DNA of 64,000 nt. Origin: Roseovarius confluentis. Its GTDB lineage: Bacteria; Pseudomonadota; Alphaproteobacteria; Rhodobacterales; Rhodobacteraceae. Positions 57,155 through 64,000 of the stretch are shown here, in pieces; position 1 is the stretch's first letter; every line of letters begins with the position of its first letter. Both the position numbers and the translations under genes were made by a program. The stretch is from positions 152,461 to 216,460 of the forward strand of contig NZ_PPFE01000007.1 of assembly GCF_002917925.1 (NCBI RefSeq). The letters run 5' to 3'. The notes beneath the pieces are model-generated. The model was not told the DNA's origin. It ran no database searches and saw nothing but the letters and a program-made list of their open reading frames with translations.

Positions 57155-58906
57155 TTACCTTTCCAGAACATAACGACCGGGCGCAGGCGCCAGCACCGGC
57201 AGATCCCGTGACGCCGCCGACACGGCGACGGGCGCGCCTGAACGGGCTGCCAGCCATCTTGCCCAGGCCGGCCACCACGATCCGTCCTCGACCGGTGTTT
57301 CCTCGAACCACCTCTCGGGGTCGCGCCACCGGGCCATCGAAGGACGCGTGGCACAGCGGTAATGCCGGTTCGGGTGGTTCGGCTCGGAAATGATCCCGGC
57401 ATTATGCCCGCCATTCGTCAGGATAAACGTCGTCTCGCTGTCTGCCGCCAGCGTCGCCTTGTAGACCGAGCGCCAGGGCGCGACGTGATCCCTCTCTGTG
57501 CCCACCAGGCAGATCGGAACCCGGATGTCCGACAGAACGACCGGATGCCCCTCCACCTTAAGGCGCCCCTCCGAAAGATCGTTGTTCAGGTAGAGCTTGC
57601 GAAGATACTCCGAATGCATCCGCGCGGGAAGTCGCGTCGCATCGGCATTCCACGCCATCAAGTCGGTCACCGGGTCGGGCTGACCCAGCAAGTAATGCGT
57701 CACCATTCGCGACCACAACAGGTCGTTCGACCGCAACATCCGGAACGCCCCCGCCATCTGGCGGGCCTCCAGAACGCCACGCTCCGCCATGATTTCCTCC
57801 AGAAAGGCCACCTGCGCCTCCGACAGGTACAACTGGATCTCGCCGGCTTCGGTGAAATCGGTCTGCGCGGCAAAAAAGGACAGCGTCGCCAGCCGGTCAT
57901 CCCCGTCCCGCGCCATCGCCGCCGCCGCGATGGCCAGCAGCGTCCCGCCAAGGCAATAGCCGGTCGCGTGCACCTTCTGCCCGGACCACCGCGCGACCAC
58001 ATCCATCGCCGCCATCACGCCCTGCGTCCGGTAGTCGTCAAGCGCCAGGTCTCGGTCCCGCTCCGTCGGGTTGCGCCAGGAAATGACGAACACCGAGAAT
58101 CCCTGCGCCACCAGCCACCGGATCAACGAGTTTTTTGGCGACAGGTCCAGAATATAGTATTTCATGATCCAGGCCGGCACGACCAGCACGGGTTCGGGCC
58201 GAACCTCGCCGGTACTGGGGCGATAGCGGATCAATTCGATCAGGTGATTGCGATAGACCACATCCCCCTCGGTGATCGCGACCTCGTGGCCCGGTCGAAA
58301 GGCTTCGGTGCCCGCAGGCGGGGCATCGGTTGCGCTCCGAAGCAGATCGTCGGCCAGGTATGTCGCCCCGCGCAACAGGTTCGCGCCCCCCTCCGCCCAG
58401 GTGCGCTCCAGCACTTCGGGGTTGGTCCACGCGAAATTCGTCGGCGCCATCATATCGAGGATCTGCCGACCGAAGAATTGCACCTGCCGTTCGTTTTCAG
58501 GCGTCACGCCCAGCGGTCCGGTCGTGGCGGCATGCCACCATTGCTGGCTCAGCAGAAATGATTGGGACCACAGGTTGAACGGCCATTGCTTCCACGCCTC
58601 ACCGACAAAACGTCGGTCCTGCGGCAGCGGGTCGATACAGCCTTCGGTCTCCTCCGACCGGGCGCAGTTCATAAGAAAAGACTGAAGGCGCAGCGCCTTG
58701 CGTAAGCCCTTTCCCCACAATTCGACCTGCCGACCGGGAGAGGCCGCCAGGTGAGCCACCCAATCGAACCACGCCAACCAGAGTGCAATGGGCGACACCC
58801 CCATGGTCAAACGTCCGATAGAGACACTCATCGCACGGTCCAGCGCATCGACGGGCGTCACGTCATGCGCGCCGCGATGCAGCTGAGGCAACTGTTCGGG
58901 TTTCAT
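57155..58906 (-). CDS. phaC: class I polyhydroxyalkanoate synthase, 583 aa
   Basis: Polymerises (R)-3-hydroxyacyl-CoA into PHA granules. The lipase-like box GYCLGGT carries the catalytic Cys; Asp is in GTERDHVAPW and His in NGGHNAGIISEP. The N-terminal domain matches class I (WFDWVAHLAASPGRQVELWGKGLRKALR). The ATG at 58906 overlaps the phasin stop (ATGA). The pair lies at the end of the FNR-box island, so storage polymer synthesis is tied to low oxygen. The DosR regulon uses a lipid store in the same place (tgs1). Confidence 0.93.
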   Translation of the reverse strand: MKPEQLPQLHRGAHDVTPVDALDRAMSVSIGRLTMGVSPIALWLAWFDWVAHLAASPGRQVELWGKGLRKALRLQSFLMNCARSEETEGCIDPLPQDRRFVGEAWKQWPFNLWSQSFLLSQQWWHAATTGPLGVTPENERQVQFFGRQILDMMAPTNFAWTNPEVLERTWAEGGANLLRGATYLADDLLRSATDAPPAGTEAFRPGHEVAITEGDVVYRNHLIELIRYRPSTGEVRPEPVLVVPAWIMKYYILDLSPKNSLIRWLVAQGFSVFVISWRNPTERDRDLALDDYRTQGVMAAMDVVARWSGQKVHATGYCLGGTLLAIAAAAMARDGDDRLATLSFFAAQTDFTEAGEIQLYLSEAQVAFLEEIMAERGVLEARQMAGAFRMLRSNDLLWSRMVTHYLLGQPDPVTDLMAWNADATRLPARMHSEYLRKLYLNNDLSEGRLKVEGHPVVLSDIRVPICLVGTERDHVAPWRSVYKATLAADSETTFILTNGGHNAGIISEPNHPNRHYRCATRPSMARWRDPERWFEETPVEDGSWWPAWARWLAARSGAPVAVSAASRDLPVLAPAPGRYVLER

Positions 58907-59250
58907 GCCGCGTCTTGCGCGTTCCCGCTGGCAATGTCGCGGCTGGCTTTCTGAATCACGGTATTCATGCGGTTCGCCTCTTCCTGGTATTCGTCCAGCG
59001 CCTTCTGGAAAAAGGCGGACTGGATCTTGGGCAAATCCGCCGGGTTCCGGCATTGAAGCATATCGTTCGCCGTGCGCAGATCCTGCCGCAGGCGGCCGGT
59101 CACGAACCCTGTCCATTCATCGCAAAGATCCAGCCACGCGTCGGCCATCGCCGCCCCAAATGCGCCCAGTGGCCTGATGAAAGTCATTTCCATTTCGGCC
59201 ATACGTTCTAGCGCCTCGTTCGCGCCGGGTGTTTTAGATGTCTTTGTCAT
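58903..59250 (-). CDS. phasin-family granule-associated protein, 115 aa
   Basis: A small, helix-rich protein without signal peptide: EALERMAEMEMTFIRPLGAFGAAMADAWLDLCDEWTGFVTGRLRQDLRTANDMLQC... and QKALDEYQEEANRMNTVIQ, typical of alphaproteobacterial phasin-like proteins that coat PHA granules. AGGAGG lies 7 bases before the ATG at 59250. It is translationally coupled to phaC. An FNR box 57.5 bp upstream is the last one in the island. Confidence 0.85.
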   Translation of the reverse strand: MTKTSKTPGANEALERMAEMEMTFIRPLGAFGAAMADAWLDLCDEWTGFVTGRLRQDLRTANDMLQCRNPADLPKIQSAFFQKALDEYQEEANRMNTVIQKASRDIASGNAQDAA

Positions 59251-59792
59251 GTCCAATCCTCCTATGGACACCCAGTTCAACACAGCCGGACACAGCTTCA
59301 TTGACGGCGGTCAACGCGTCGATTTGCGTTGTGCAAACAACGACCCGTTACAGGTAACTCAGAAGCACTGAGCTACTCTTTCTCCAATTGTCTCGAAGGC
59401 GCTTCGAACTCCTCTCTTCAGCTGACAAACAAAGCATACGATCTCGGCGACAAGTCCAGTCACGGCTTGATTACCGATCGGAAGCAAGGCCTCACGTTGG
59501 AATCGCAATGCCCAGTCACATTGGCAGCGAAAACCGTCGCTTCGCTTGGCGTTTTGAGCCAACACTGACAATAGCTTGATCCTCGCCAAGTTTGCGACGC
59601 TTTCAACGTCATTCCTAAACTGACATATTAGTCGCCTATTACATGAATATTGACCGTCGATCAAAAGTCGTTTACGAGTCTTCGATGCAGCTCCCCGGCG
59701 CAGACAAGCGTCCATCTCCGTCAACTATTCCTAAGGAGGATGACGGTTTGGAAGGGAAGAGCCTGCAACAAACCAGCTAGGGAGGAGATCAA
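59251..59792. other. 542-bp intergenic region at the right edge of the island
   Basis: Contains the phasin FNR box (59301-59314) and the promoter of the TRAP genes. A 121-codon frame on the minus strand (59359-59724) has no good ribosome site and no known family. Base composition is less G+C-rich than the neighbours, which suits a recombination scar or a remnant, but no transposase motif is clear. TTGAC-N5-ATCAA at 59650-59664 has spacing 5, not 4. Confidence 0.45.
59301..59314 (-). promoter_or_regulatory. FNR-type box before phasin-phaC
   Basis: TTGACGGCGGTCAA is a full match. Its centre is 57.5 bp before the phasin start. Confidence 0.82.
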
Positions 59793-60872
59793 ATGTCACC
59801 GTTAAAGAAAGGCATCGCGACCGTTGCGCTGGCCGCCAGCATGACCGGCGCTCTGATGAGCAGCGCCGCGCTCGCCGCCGAACACGAATGGAAAATGGCC
59901 ACCACTGTCACCGGCGGTCCGCTGATGGAACTGGGCGCCGAAGCCTTCGCCGAGCGCGTGTCTCAAATGACCGAAGGCCGCGTAGAGATCGAGGTGTTCC
60001 CCGCCGGCACGCTGGGCAAGGCGCTCGATGTGTCCACCACCGTGAAACGGGGCGTGGCCGAGGTCGGCCACACATGGATGGGGTACGACTGGGGCAAGGA
60101 CAAGACCACCGTGCTCTTCGGCGGTTTTGCCGGGTCGATGGACAGCGAGCGCATGCTGCACTGGCTCTATCAGGGCGGCGGCCAGGAACTCTGGACCGAA
60201 TTCCGCCAGGATCGCTTTGGCATCGTCTCCATGCCGCTCTTCATGCGTCCCGCCGAGGTTTTCCTGCATTCCAAGAAACCCGTCTCGACGCTCGAGGACC
60301 TGCAAGGCCTCAAGATGCGCACCGCCGGGGCGTGGCTGGAGATTTCCAGCGAGCTCGGTGCCTCGCCCGTCACCATGGCCGGTGGCGAGGTCTATACTTC
60401 GCTTGAACGCGGCACCATCGACGCCACCGAGTGGGGGTCGCTCTATGAAAACGTATCGCCCGGCTTCTACCAGATCGCCAAGTACGTGGTGGTTCCCGGC
60501 GTGCACCAGCCCGTCGCGCCTTATGAGCTGGTGATCAACGACGCCGCTTGGGAAGCGCTCTCGGAACAGGACCAGGAAATGGTCCGGTTGGCCGCGGAAC
60601 TGGTGACGTTCGAAAGCTGGATGCGCCTTGGAAACGAGGACGCCAAGGCGTTGGAATTCTACCGCGACAACGGCAACGAGATCATCGTCCTGGAAGATGA
60701 AGTCAAGGAAGCCGCCAAGCGTCTTGGCATGGAATGGGCCGACCGCCAGGCCGAGGGCAATGAATGGTTCGAGCGCGTACTTGCCTCCCAACGCGAGTTC
60801 GAGTCCACCTGGTCGGAGGCCGACAGCTATCGCAAGATGGCCCTGCCGCCGCAAGACGGCTCATCCAACTGA
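59793..60872 (+). CDS. dctP: TRAP transporter solute-binding protein DctP, 359 aa
   Basis: Signal peptide ending ALAAEHEW; periplasmic fold with the family motifs ELGAEAFAERVSQMTEGRVEIEVFPAGTLGKALDVSTTVKRG and 'GLKMRTAGAWLEISSELGASPVTMAGGEVYTSLERGTIDATEWGS'. It binds an organic acid-type ligand, with the conserved Arg in the middle of the protein contacting the carboxylate. GGAG lies before the ATG. The ligand is unknown. First gene of a DctPQM unit. Confidence 0.95.
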   Translation: MSPLKKGIATVALAASMTGALMSSAALAAEHEWKMATTVTGGPLMELGAEAFAERVSQMTEGRVEIEVFPAGTLGKALDVSTTVKRGVAEVGHTWMGYDWGKDKTTVLFGGFAGSMDSERMLHWLYQGGGQELWTEFRQDRFGIVSMPLFMRPAEVFLHSKKPVSTLEDLQGLKMRTAGAWLEISSELGASPVTMAGGEVYTSLERGTIDATEWGSLYENVSPGFYQIAKYVVVPGVHQPVAPYELVINDAAWEALSEQDQEMVRLAAELVTFESWMRLGNEDAKALEFYRDNGNEIIVLEDEVKEAAKRLGMEWADRQAEGNEWFERVLASQREFESTWSEADSYRKMALPPQDGSSN

Positions 60873-60946
60873 ACGCCCGACCGGACAGCCGCAGCCCCGA
60901 CCCGCCGAGGTCTGGGGCTGCCACGCCGTCCACAGGAAACTCTGAC

Positions 60947-61462
60947 ATGATTACATCCATTCGCCGCTTCATCGGAGCGATCAGTGGTGTCCTGGGCTAT
61001 TTCTCGGCCCTCATCCTCGTCCCCCTGATCCTCGCCTCGGTCTACGAGGTCGTCTCGCGCTACGTCTTCAACCAGCCAACCATCTGGGCCTACGAGATCG
61101 GCTACATGGCAATGGGCGCATCCTTCCTGCTGGGCTCTGCCTACGCTCTGCGCGACGGCCAGCATGTGCGCATCGACGTCCTCGCCTGCCGCTTCTCGCC
61201 GCGTCTCAAGGCCATTCTCGATCTCGCGGGATACCTGCTTTTGTTCCTGCCGATCGGCATCTGGCTGAGCTTCGCTCTCTACCACTACACGATCGAGGCC
61301 TACGAATGGGGTGAACGCTCCGGCGAAAGCGCCTGGAACCCTGTCGTCTGGCCCTATCACCTGGTGTTCTTCACGGCCTTTGTGGCGATGGTCCTACAGG
61401 CCATCTCCGAGGTGCTCGGCTGCCTCCAGGTCCTGTTTGCTCCCGACGCGAAGGAGGTCTGA
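60947..61462 (+). CDS. dctQ: TRAP transporter small permease DctQ, 171 aa
   Basis: Four membrane helices, with the typical 'PTIWAYEIGYMAMGASFLLGSAYALRDGQHVRIDVL' and 'ALYHYTIEAYEWGERSGESAW'. It links the binding protein to the large permease. The ATG at 60947 begins the first helix region. It lies 74 bp after dctP and 3 bp before dctM. The family is certain. Confidence 0.93.
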   Translation: MITSIRRFIGAISGVLGYFSALILVPLILASVYEVVSRYVFNQPTIWAYEIGYMAMGASFLLGSAYALRDGQHVRIDVLACRFSPRLKAILDLAGYLLLFLPIGIWLSFALYHYTIEAYEWGERSGESAWNPVVWPYHLVFFTAFVAMVLQAISEVLGCLQVLFAPDAKEV

Positions 61463-61465
61463 GCC

Positions 61466-62782
61466 ATGGAATATCTCGCACTCTGGATGTTTCCGGTTCT
61501 GCTGCTGATCCTGCTGACCGGGTTTCCGATCGCCTTTTCGCTGATGGGCGTGGCCACCATTTTCGGCTACATCACCTTCGGCGACACCGTCATTTACCAG
61601 TTCATCGACAAGATCGACGAGGTCGCGGGAAACTTCGTGCTCGCCGCCGTGCCGCTCTTCGTCTTCATGGGCACCATGCTGGAAAAATCCGGCATCGCCG
61701 AACGCCTGTTCGATGCGGTCCACATCTGGACCCGCCGCCTGCCCGGCGGGCTGGGGGTCGGCACGATCTTCATGTGCGTGATCTTCGCCGCCTCAACCGG
61801 CGTGATTGGCGCGACTGAAACCGTGGTGGGACTTCTGGCCATCCCGGTCATGATGAAACACAGCTATAACAAGGGGCTCATCTCGGGCACGATCTGCGCC
61901 GGCGGCTCGCTGGGCACCATCATCCCGCCCTCCGTTGTGGTCATCATCATGGGGCCGATCGCGGACGTCTCGGTCGGCGACCTGTTCATCGGCATGATCA
62001 TCCCCGGCCTGACCATGGCGACGCTCTACGTCGTCTACATCATGGGCCGCTGCTACCTGCGTCCGCAGGACGGCTCGCTGGTTTCGGATGACGAGTACCT
62101 GCCGACGCTGGGCGAGCGCCTCTGGATCACGCTGACGGCCTTCCTGCCGGCGGCGCTGATGATCTTCGCGGTGCTGGGCTCGATCATGCTCGGCCTCGCC
62201 TCCCCAACCGAGGCGGCGGCGATGGGCGCTTTCGGGGCCGTGATCCTGGCGGCGGTCTACCGCACGCTCAACTGGAAAACACTGCGCCTTGCCCTGCTGA
62301 ACACGGTCAAGGTCACGTCGATGATCCTGATGATCCTGCTGGCGGGCTCGATGTTCTCGGGCGTCTTCGTCGGGGCCGGCGGCACACGCGTCACGACCGA
62401 ACTGATCGCCGCGTCCGATCTCAGCCCCTGGGCCACGCTGGCGGTGTTCCTGATCATCGTCTTCATCGCCGGCTTCGCACTGGAATGGATCTCGATCCTT
62501 TTGATTTTCCTTCCGGTCTTCATTCCGATCGTCACGCAGCTCGGCTTCGACCCGGTCTGGTTCTGCATCCTCTTCCTGATCGTGATACAAACCAGCTACC
62601 TGTCGCCGCCGATGGCCCCGGCCATCTTCTACCTGCGCGGCATCGCACCGCCGGAGATCACCATGCCCGACATGTTCAAGGGGGTCGTGCCCTTCATCAT
62701 CCTTCAGCTCTTCACGCTGGCGCTGGTGATGGCCTTCCCGCAGATGGTGCTCTGGCTGCCGGAGAAAGTCCTTGGCTTCTAG
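61466..62782 (+). CDS. dctM: TRAP transporter large permease DctM, 438 aa
   Basis: About 12 helices. Core motifs: 'FVLAAVPLFVFMGTMLEKSGIAERLF', 'CVIFAASTGVIGATETVVGLLAIPVMMKHSYNKGLISGTICAGGSLGTIIPPSVVVIIMG', and 'LASPTEAAAMGAFGAVILAA'. It imports the solute by sodium symport. Its last 11 bases overlap the start of the FAD oxidoreductase gene. Confidence 0.95.
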   Translation: MEYLALWMFPVLLLILLTGFPIAFSLMGVATIFGYITFGDTVIYQFIDKIDEVAGNFVLAAVPLFVFMGTMLEKSGIAERLFDAVHIWTRRLPGGLGVGTIFMCVIFAASTGVIGATETVVGLLAIPVMMKHSYNKGLISGTICAGGSLGTIIPPSVVVIIMGPIADVSVGDLFIGMIIPGLTMATLYVVYIMGRCYLRPQDGSLVSDDEYLPTLGERLWITLTAFLPAALMIFAVLGSIMLGLASPTEAAAMGAFGAVILAAVYRTLNWKTLRLALLNTVKVTSMILMILLAGSMFSGVFVGAGGTRVTTELIAASDLSPWATLAVFLIIVFIAGFALEWISILLIFLPVFIPIVTQLGFDPVWFCILFLIVIQTSYLSPPMAPAIFYLRGIAPPEITMPDMFKGVVPFIILQLFTLALVMAFPQMVLWLPEKVLGF

Positions 62783-63914
62783 ACAAAAGCTCCTTGTCGT
62801 CGGCGGCGGTTACGTCGGCTGCGACGTGGCCCGCCGGCTCGACCGGGTGATGGACGTCACCCTGGTCGAGCCGAAACCGGCCTTCCTCCACGCTCCCGCC
62901 ATGATCCGCGCATTGGTCGAACCCGACCTTCTGGCGGCCGCGACGATCCCATATGACGGCCTGCTGCGCGAAGGGCGGGTTGTTCGGGGCCGCGTCGCCG
63001 CCCTTCATTCCGAAGGCGCAACCCTCGAAGATGGCACGGAGATATCGAGCGACTTCACCCTTGTCGCCACTGGCTCCTCCTACAACCTGCCCTTCAAATC
63101 CTCAGCGGAAGACCTCGAAGTTTTCCTCGATGCGCACAGAACGCTCGCGGAGCGCATCGCACAGGCCCGACATATCGCCATTGTCGGTGCGGGTCCGGTC
63201 GGCACCGAACTCGCGGGCGAAATCGCGACGGCCCGGCCCGACGCGCACGTCACCCTGATCGCCGCCGCCCCGCTTCCGATGCCCGACCAGCCGGCCAGGC
63301 TGGGTCGCGCACTCATGAACCGGCTGCACAGGCTGGGAGTCAAAGTCATCACGCATCGCTCCGCGCCCGGCATTGCTGCCGGCATGGATGCGCAGGACGG
63401 CCCTCTGGGTCTTTCGGACGGGCAGGACGTCGCGGCAGACCTCGTGCTCCCCGCGCTCGGCGCGATGCCCTGCACCGATCTTCTCTCCGCCCTGCCCTCG
63501 GTGCGCCTCGACAGCGCGGGCCGGGTGATGACCGACCCATACCTGCGGCCCGCGCCGGGCGCACTGCCGGGGCTGTTCACGGGGGGTGACATGGCCGCAA
63601 CCGGCGACGCGATGACCATCGTCGGCATCCTGCGGCAAGGCCCGTACCTTTCGAAGATCCTGCGCGCGGCGGCCGGGGGCAAACGTGTCGATGTGCTGAC
63701 CCCTTACCGGCCCTGGCGCGACGCCCCCATGCTCGTGCCTGTCGGCCCACGCCTCGGCGCCAGCCACCTGCCCCTGCCGGGCCCGTTGGCGCTGGCCGGC
63801 ACCATGCGCGGCCCCGGCGACAGGCTGACACGCCTTGCCAAGGGCCGCGACCTCTTTGTTGGGAAATACCGCCGCCAGCTCGGCGCGCAGCGCCTCAAAG
63901 GGTCGCGCGGGTGA
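62772..63914 (+). CDS. NDH-2/AIF-like FAD-dependent oxidoreductase, 380 aa
   Basis: Two dinucleotide-binding folds: GGGYVGCDVARRLDRVMDVTLVEP at the start (FAD) and VGAGPVGTELAGEIATARPDAHVTLI in the middle (NAD(P)H). The FAD-closing motif GLFTGGDMA is near residue 275. The TTG start at 62772 sits within the end of dctM, after a GGAGAAAG site, so translation is coupled to the TRAP genes. The electron acceptor is unknown (quinone or ferredoxin-like). Ends 20 bp into the convergent GntR gene. Confidence 0.88.
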   Translation: MASRQKLLVVGGGYVGCDVARRLDRVMDVTLVEPKPAFLHAPAMIRALVEPDLLAAATIPYDGLLREGRVVRGRVAALHSEGATLEDGTEISSDFTLVATGSSYNLPFKSSAEDLEVFLDAHRTLAERIAQARHIAIVGAGPVGTELAGEIATARPDAHVTLIAAAPLPMPDQPARLGRALMNRLHRLGVKVITHRSAPGIAAGMDAQDGPLGLSDGQDVAADLVLPALGAMPCTDLLSALPSVRLDSAGRVMTDPYLRPAPGALPGLFTGGDMAATGDAMTIVGILRQGPYLSKILRAAAGGKRVDVLTPYRPWRDAPMLVPVGPRLGASHLPLPGPLALAGTMRGPGDRLTRLAKGRDLFVGKYRRQLGAQRLKGSRG

Positions 63915-64000
63915 ACTCGGAGATATAGTCGATCAGCTTGTCCGACGCCTCGCCCGCTGCCGCCGGGTCGCCCTCGGCGATCTTGCGTGCAACATCGGCG
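63895..64000 (-). CDS. GntR-family regulator, C-terminal end (partial)
   Basis: Only the last 35 codons are here: DVARKIAEGDPAAAGEASD and KLIDYISEFTRATL, then the stop. This is the end of the FCD (FadR-type) ligand-binding domain of a GntR regulator. The protein continues beyond the window. Placed convergent to a TRAP operon, it probably controls it. Confidence 0.8.
   Translation of the reverse strand, partial: ADVARKIAEGDPAAAGEASDKLIDYISEFTRATL

Noticed and set aside
59650..59664. Another FNR-like box (TTGAC-N5-ATCAA)
   Set aside because: Spacing of 5 instead of 4 breaks the two-fold symmetry needed by FNR-type dimers.
59359..59724. 121-codon minus-strand frame before dctP
   Set aside because: No ribosome site or recognisable domain; it covers the promoter region of the TRAP operon.
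1..64000. CRISPR array, tRNA, rRNA or integrase at the island borders
   Set aside because: None was recognised. The IS3 relic at 23811-24094 is the only mobile-element trace seen, and there is no clear attachment-site repeat at both ends.

Overview
The window is a G+C-rich chromosomal segment from an alphaproteobacterium, most likely of the Roseobacter/Rhodobacteraceae group. The reasons are a complete tetrameric sarcosine oxidase operon (soxB, D, A, G), an Atm1-type ABC transporter, an entericidin-like lipoprotein, ccmI-ruvX-DUF1289 order, a DctP-type TRAP system and an FnrL/FnrN-type regulator. Species is not determined. No rRNA, tRNA or CRISPR array was seen.

Region 1 (1-17952) is ordinary chromosome: the end of an RND efflux pump, an Atm1-like ABC exporter, an entericidin-like lipoprotein, a large anchored LysM protein, a LOG-family nucleotide hydrolase, RarD, SodB, the sarcosine oxidase operon interrupted by two small membrane-protein genes and a 27-bp tandem hairpin repeat, ccmI-ruvX-DUF1289, and dusA translationally coupled to an unrecognised 2OG-Fe(II)-oxygenase-like gene. 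Region 2 (17953-23693) is a compact uptake cassette: a TonB-dependent receptor followed by an ECF-type importer (S component, a TiaS-like domain protein, a fused two-domain ATPase, T component). Its substrate is unknown. It is bounded on the right by an internally deleted IS3-family transposase remnant.

Region 3 (about 24.2-59.3 kb) is the most remarkable part. About 35 kb carries stress and dormancy-type genes: a MacAB/Dev-like exporter, thioredoxin 2, CbpA/CbpM, two Hsp20s, Lon, FtsH, a Do-type serine protease, CBS, Usp, BON, DUF2267, DUF3775, DUF883 and SPW proteins, a P-type ATPase, a ribosome hibernation factor, a second PRPP synthetase, a phosphoribosyltransferase, an aminoglycoside-phosphotransferase-like protein, two small cytochromes c, PHA synthase and a phasin. 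Nearly every transcription unit is preceded by a 14-bp FNR-type palindrome (TTGAY-N4-RTCAA). I count 12 full matches and 7 with one mismatch, usually with the centre 57-88 bp before the start codon. I saw none by eye in the flanking chromosome. The island encodes its own FNR-type regulator with a complete four-cysteine iron-sulphur signature, and a response regulator/hybrid kinase pair. In content it is an FNR-wired analogue of the mycobacterial DosR dormancy regulon.

Inside the island, 36533-37149 holds no convincing protein gene. It contains two diverged copies of a 98-nt element on the minus strand, each starting exactly 41.5 bp from the centre of an FNR box. I interpret them as twin FNR-activated small RNAs, the best candidate for an undescribed element here.

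Region 4 (59793-64000) returns to ordinary metabolism: a DctPQM TRAP transporter, an NDH-2-like FAD oxidoreductase whose start overlaps dctM, and the C-terminus of a GntR-family regulator.
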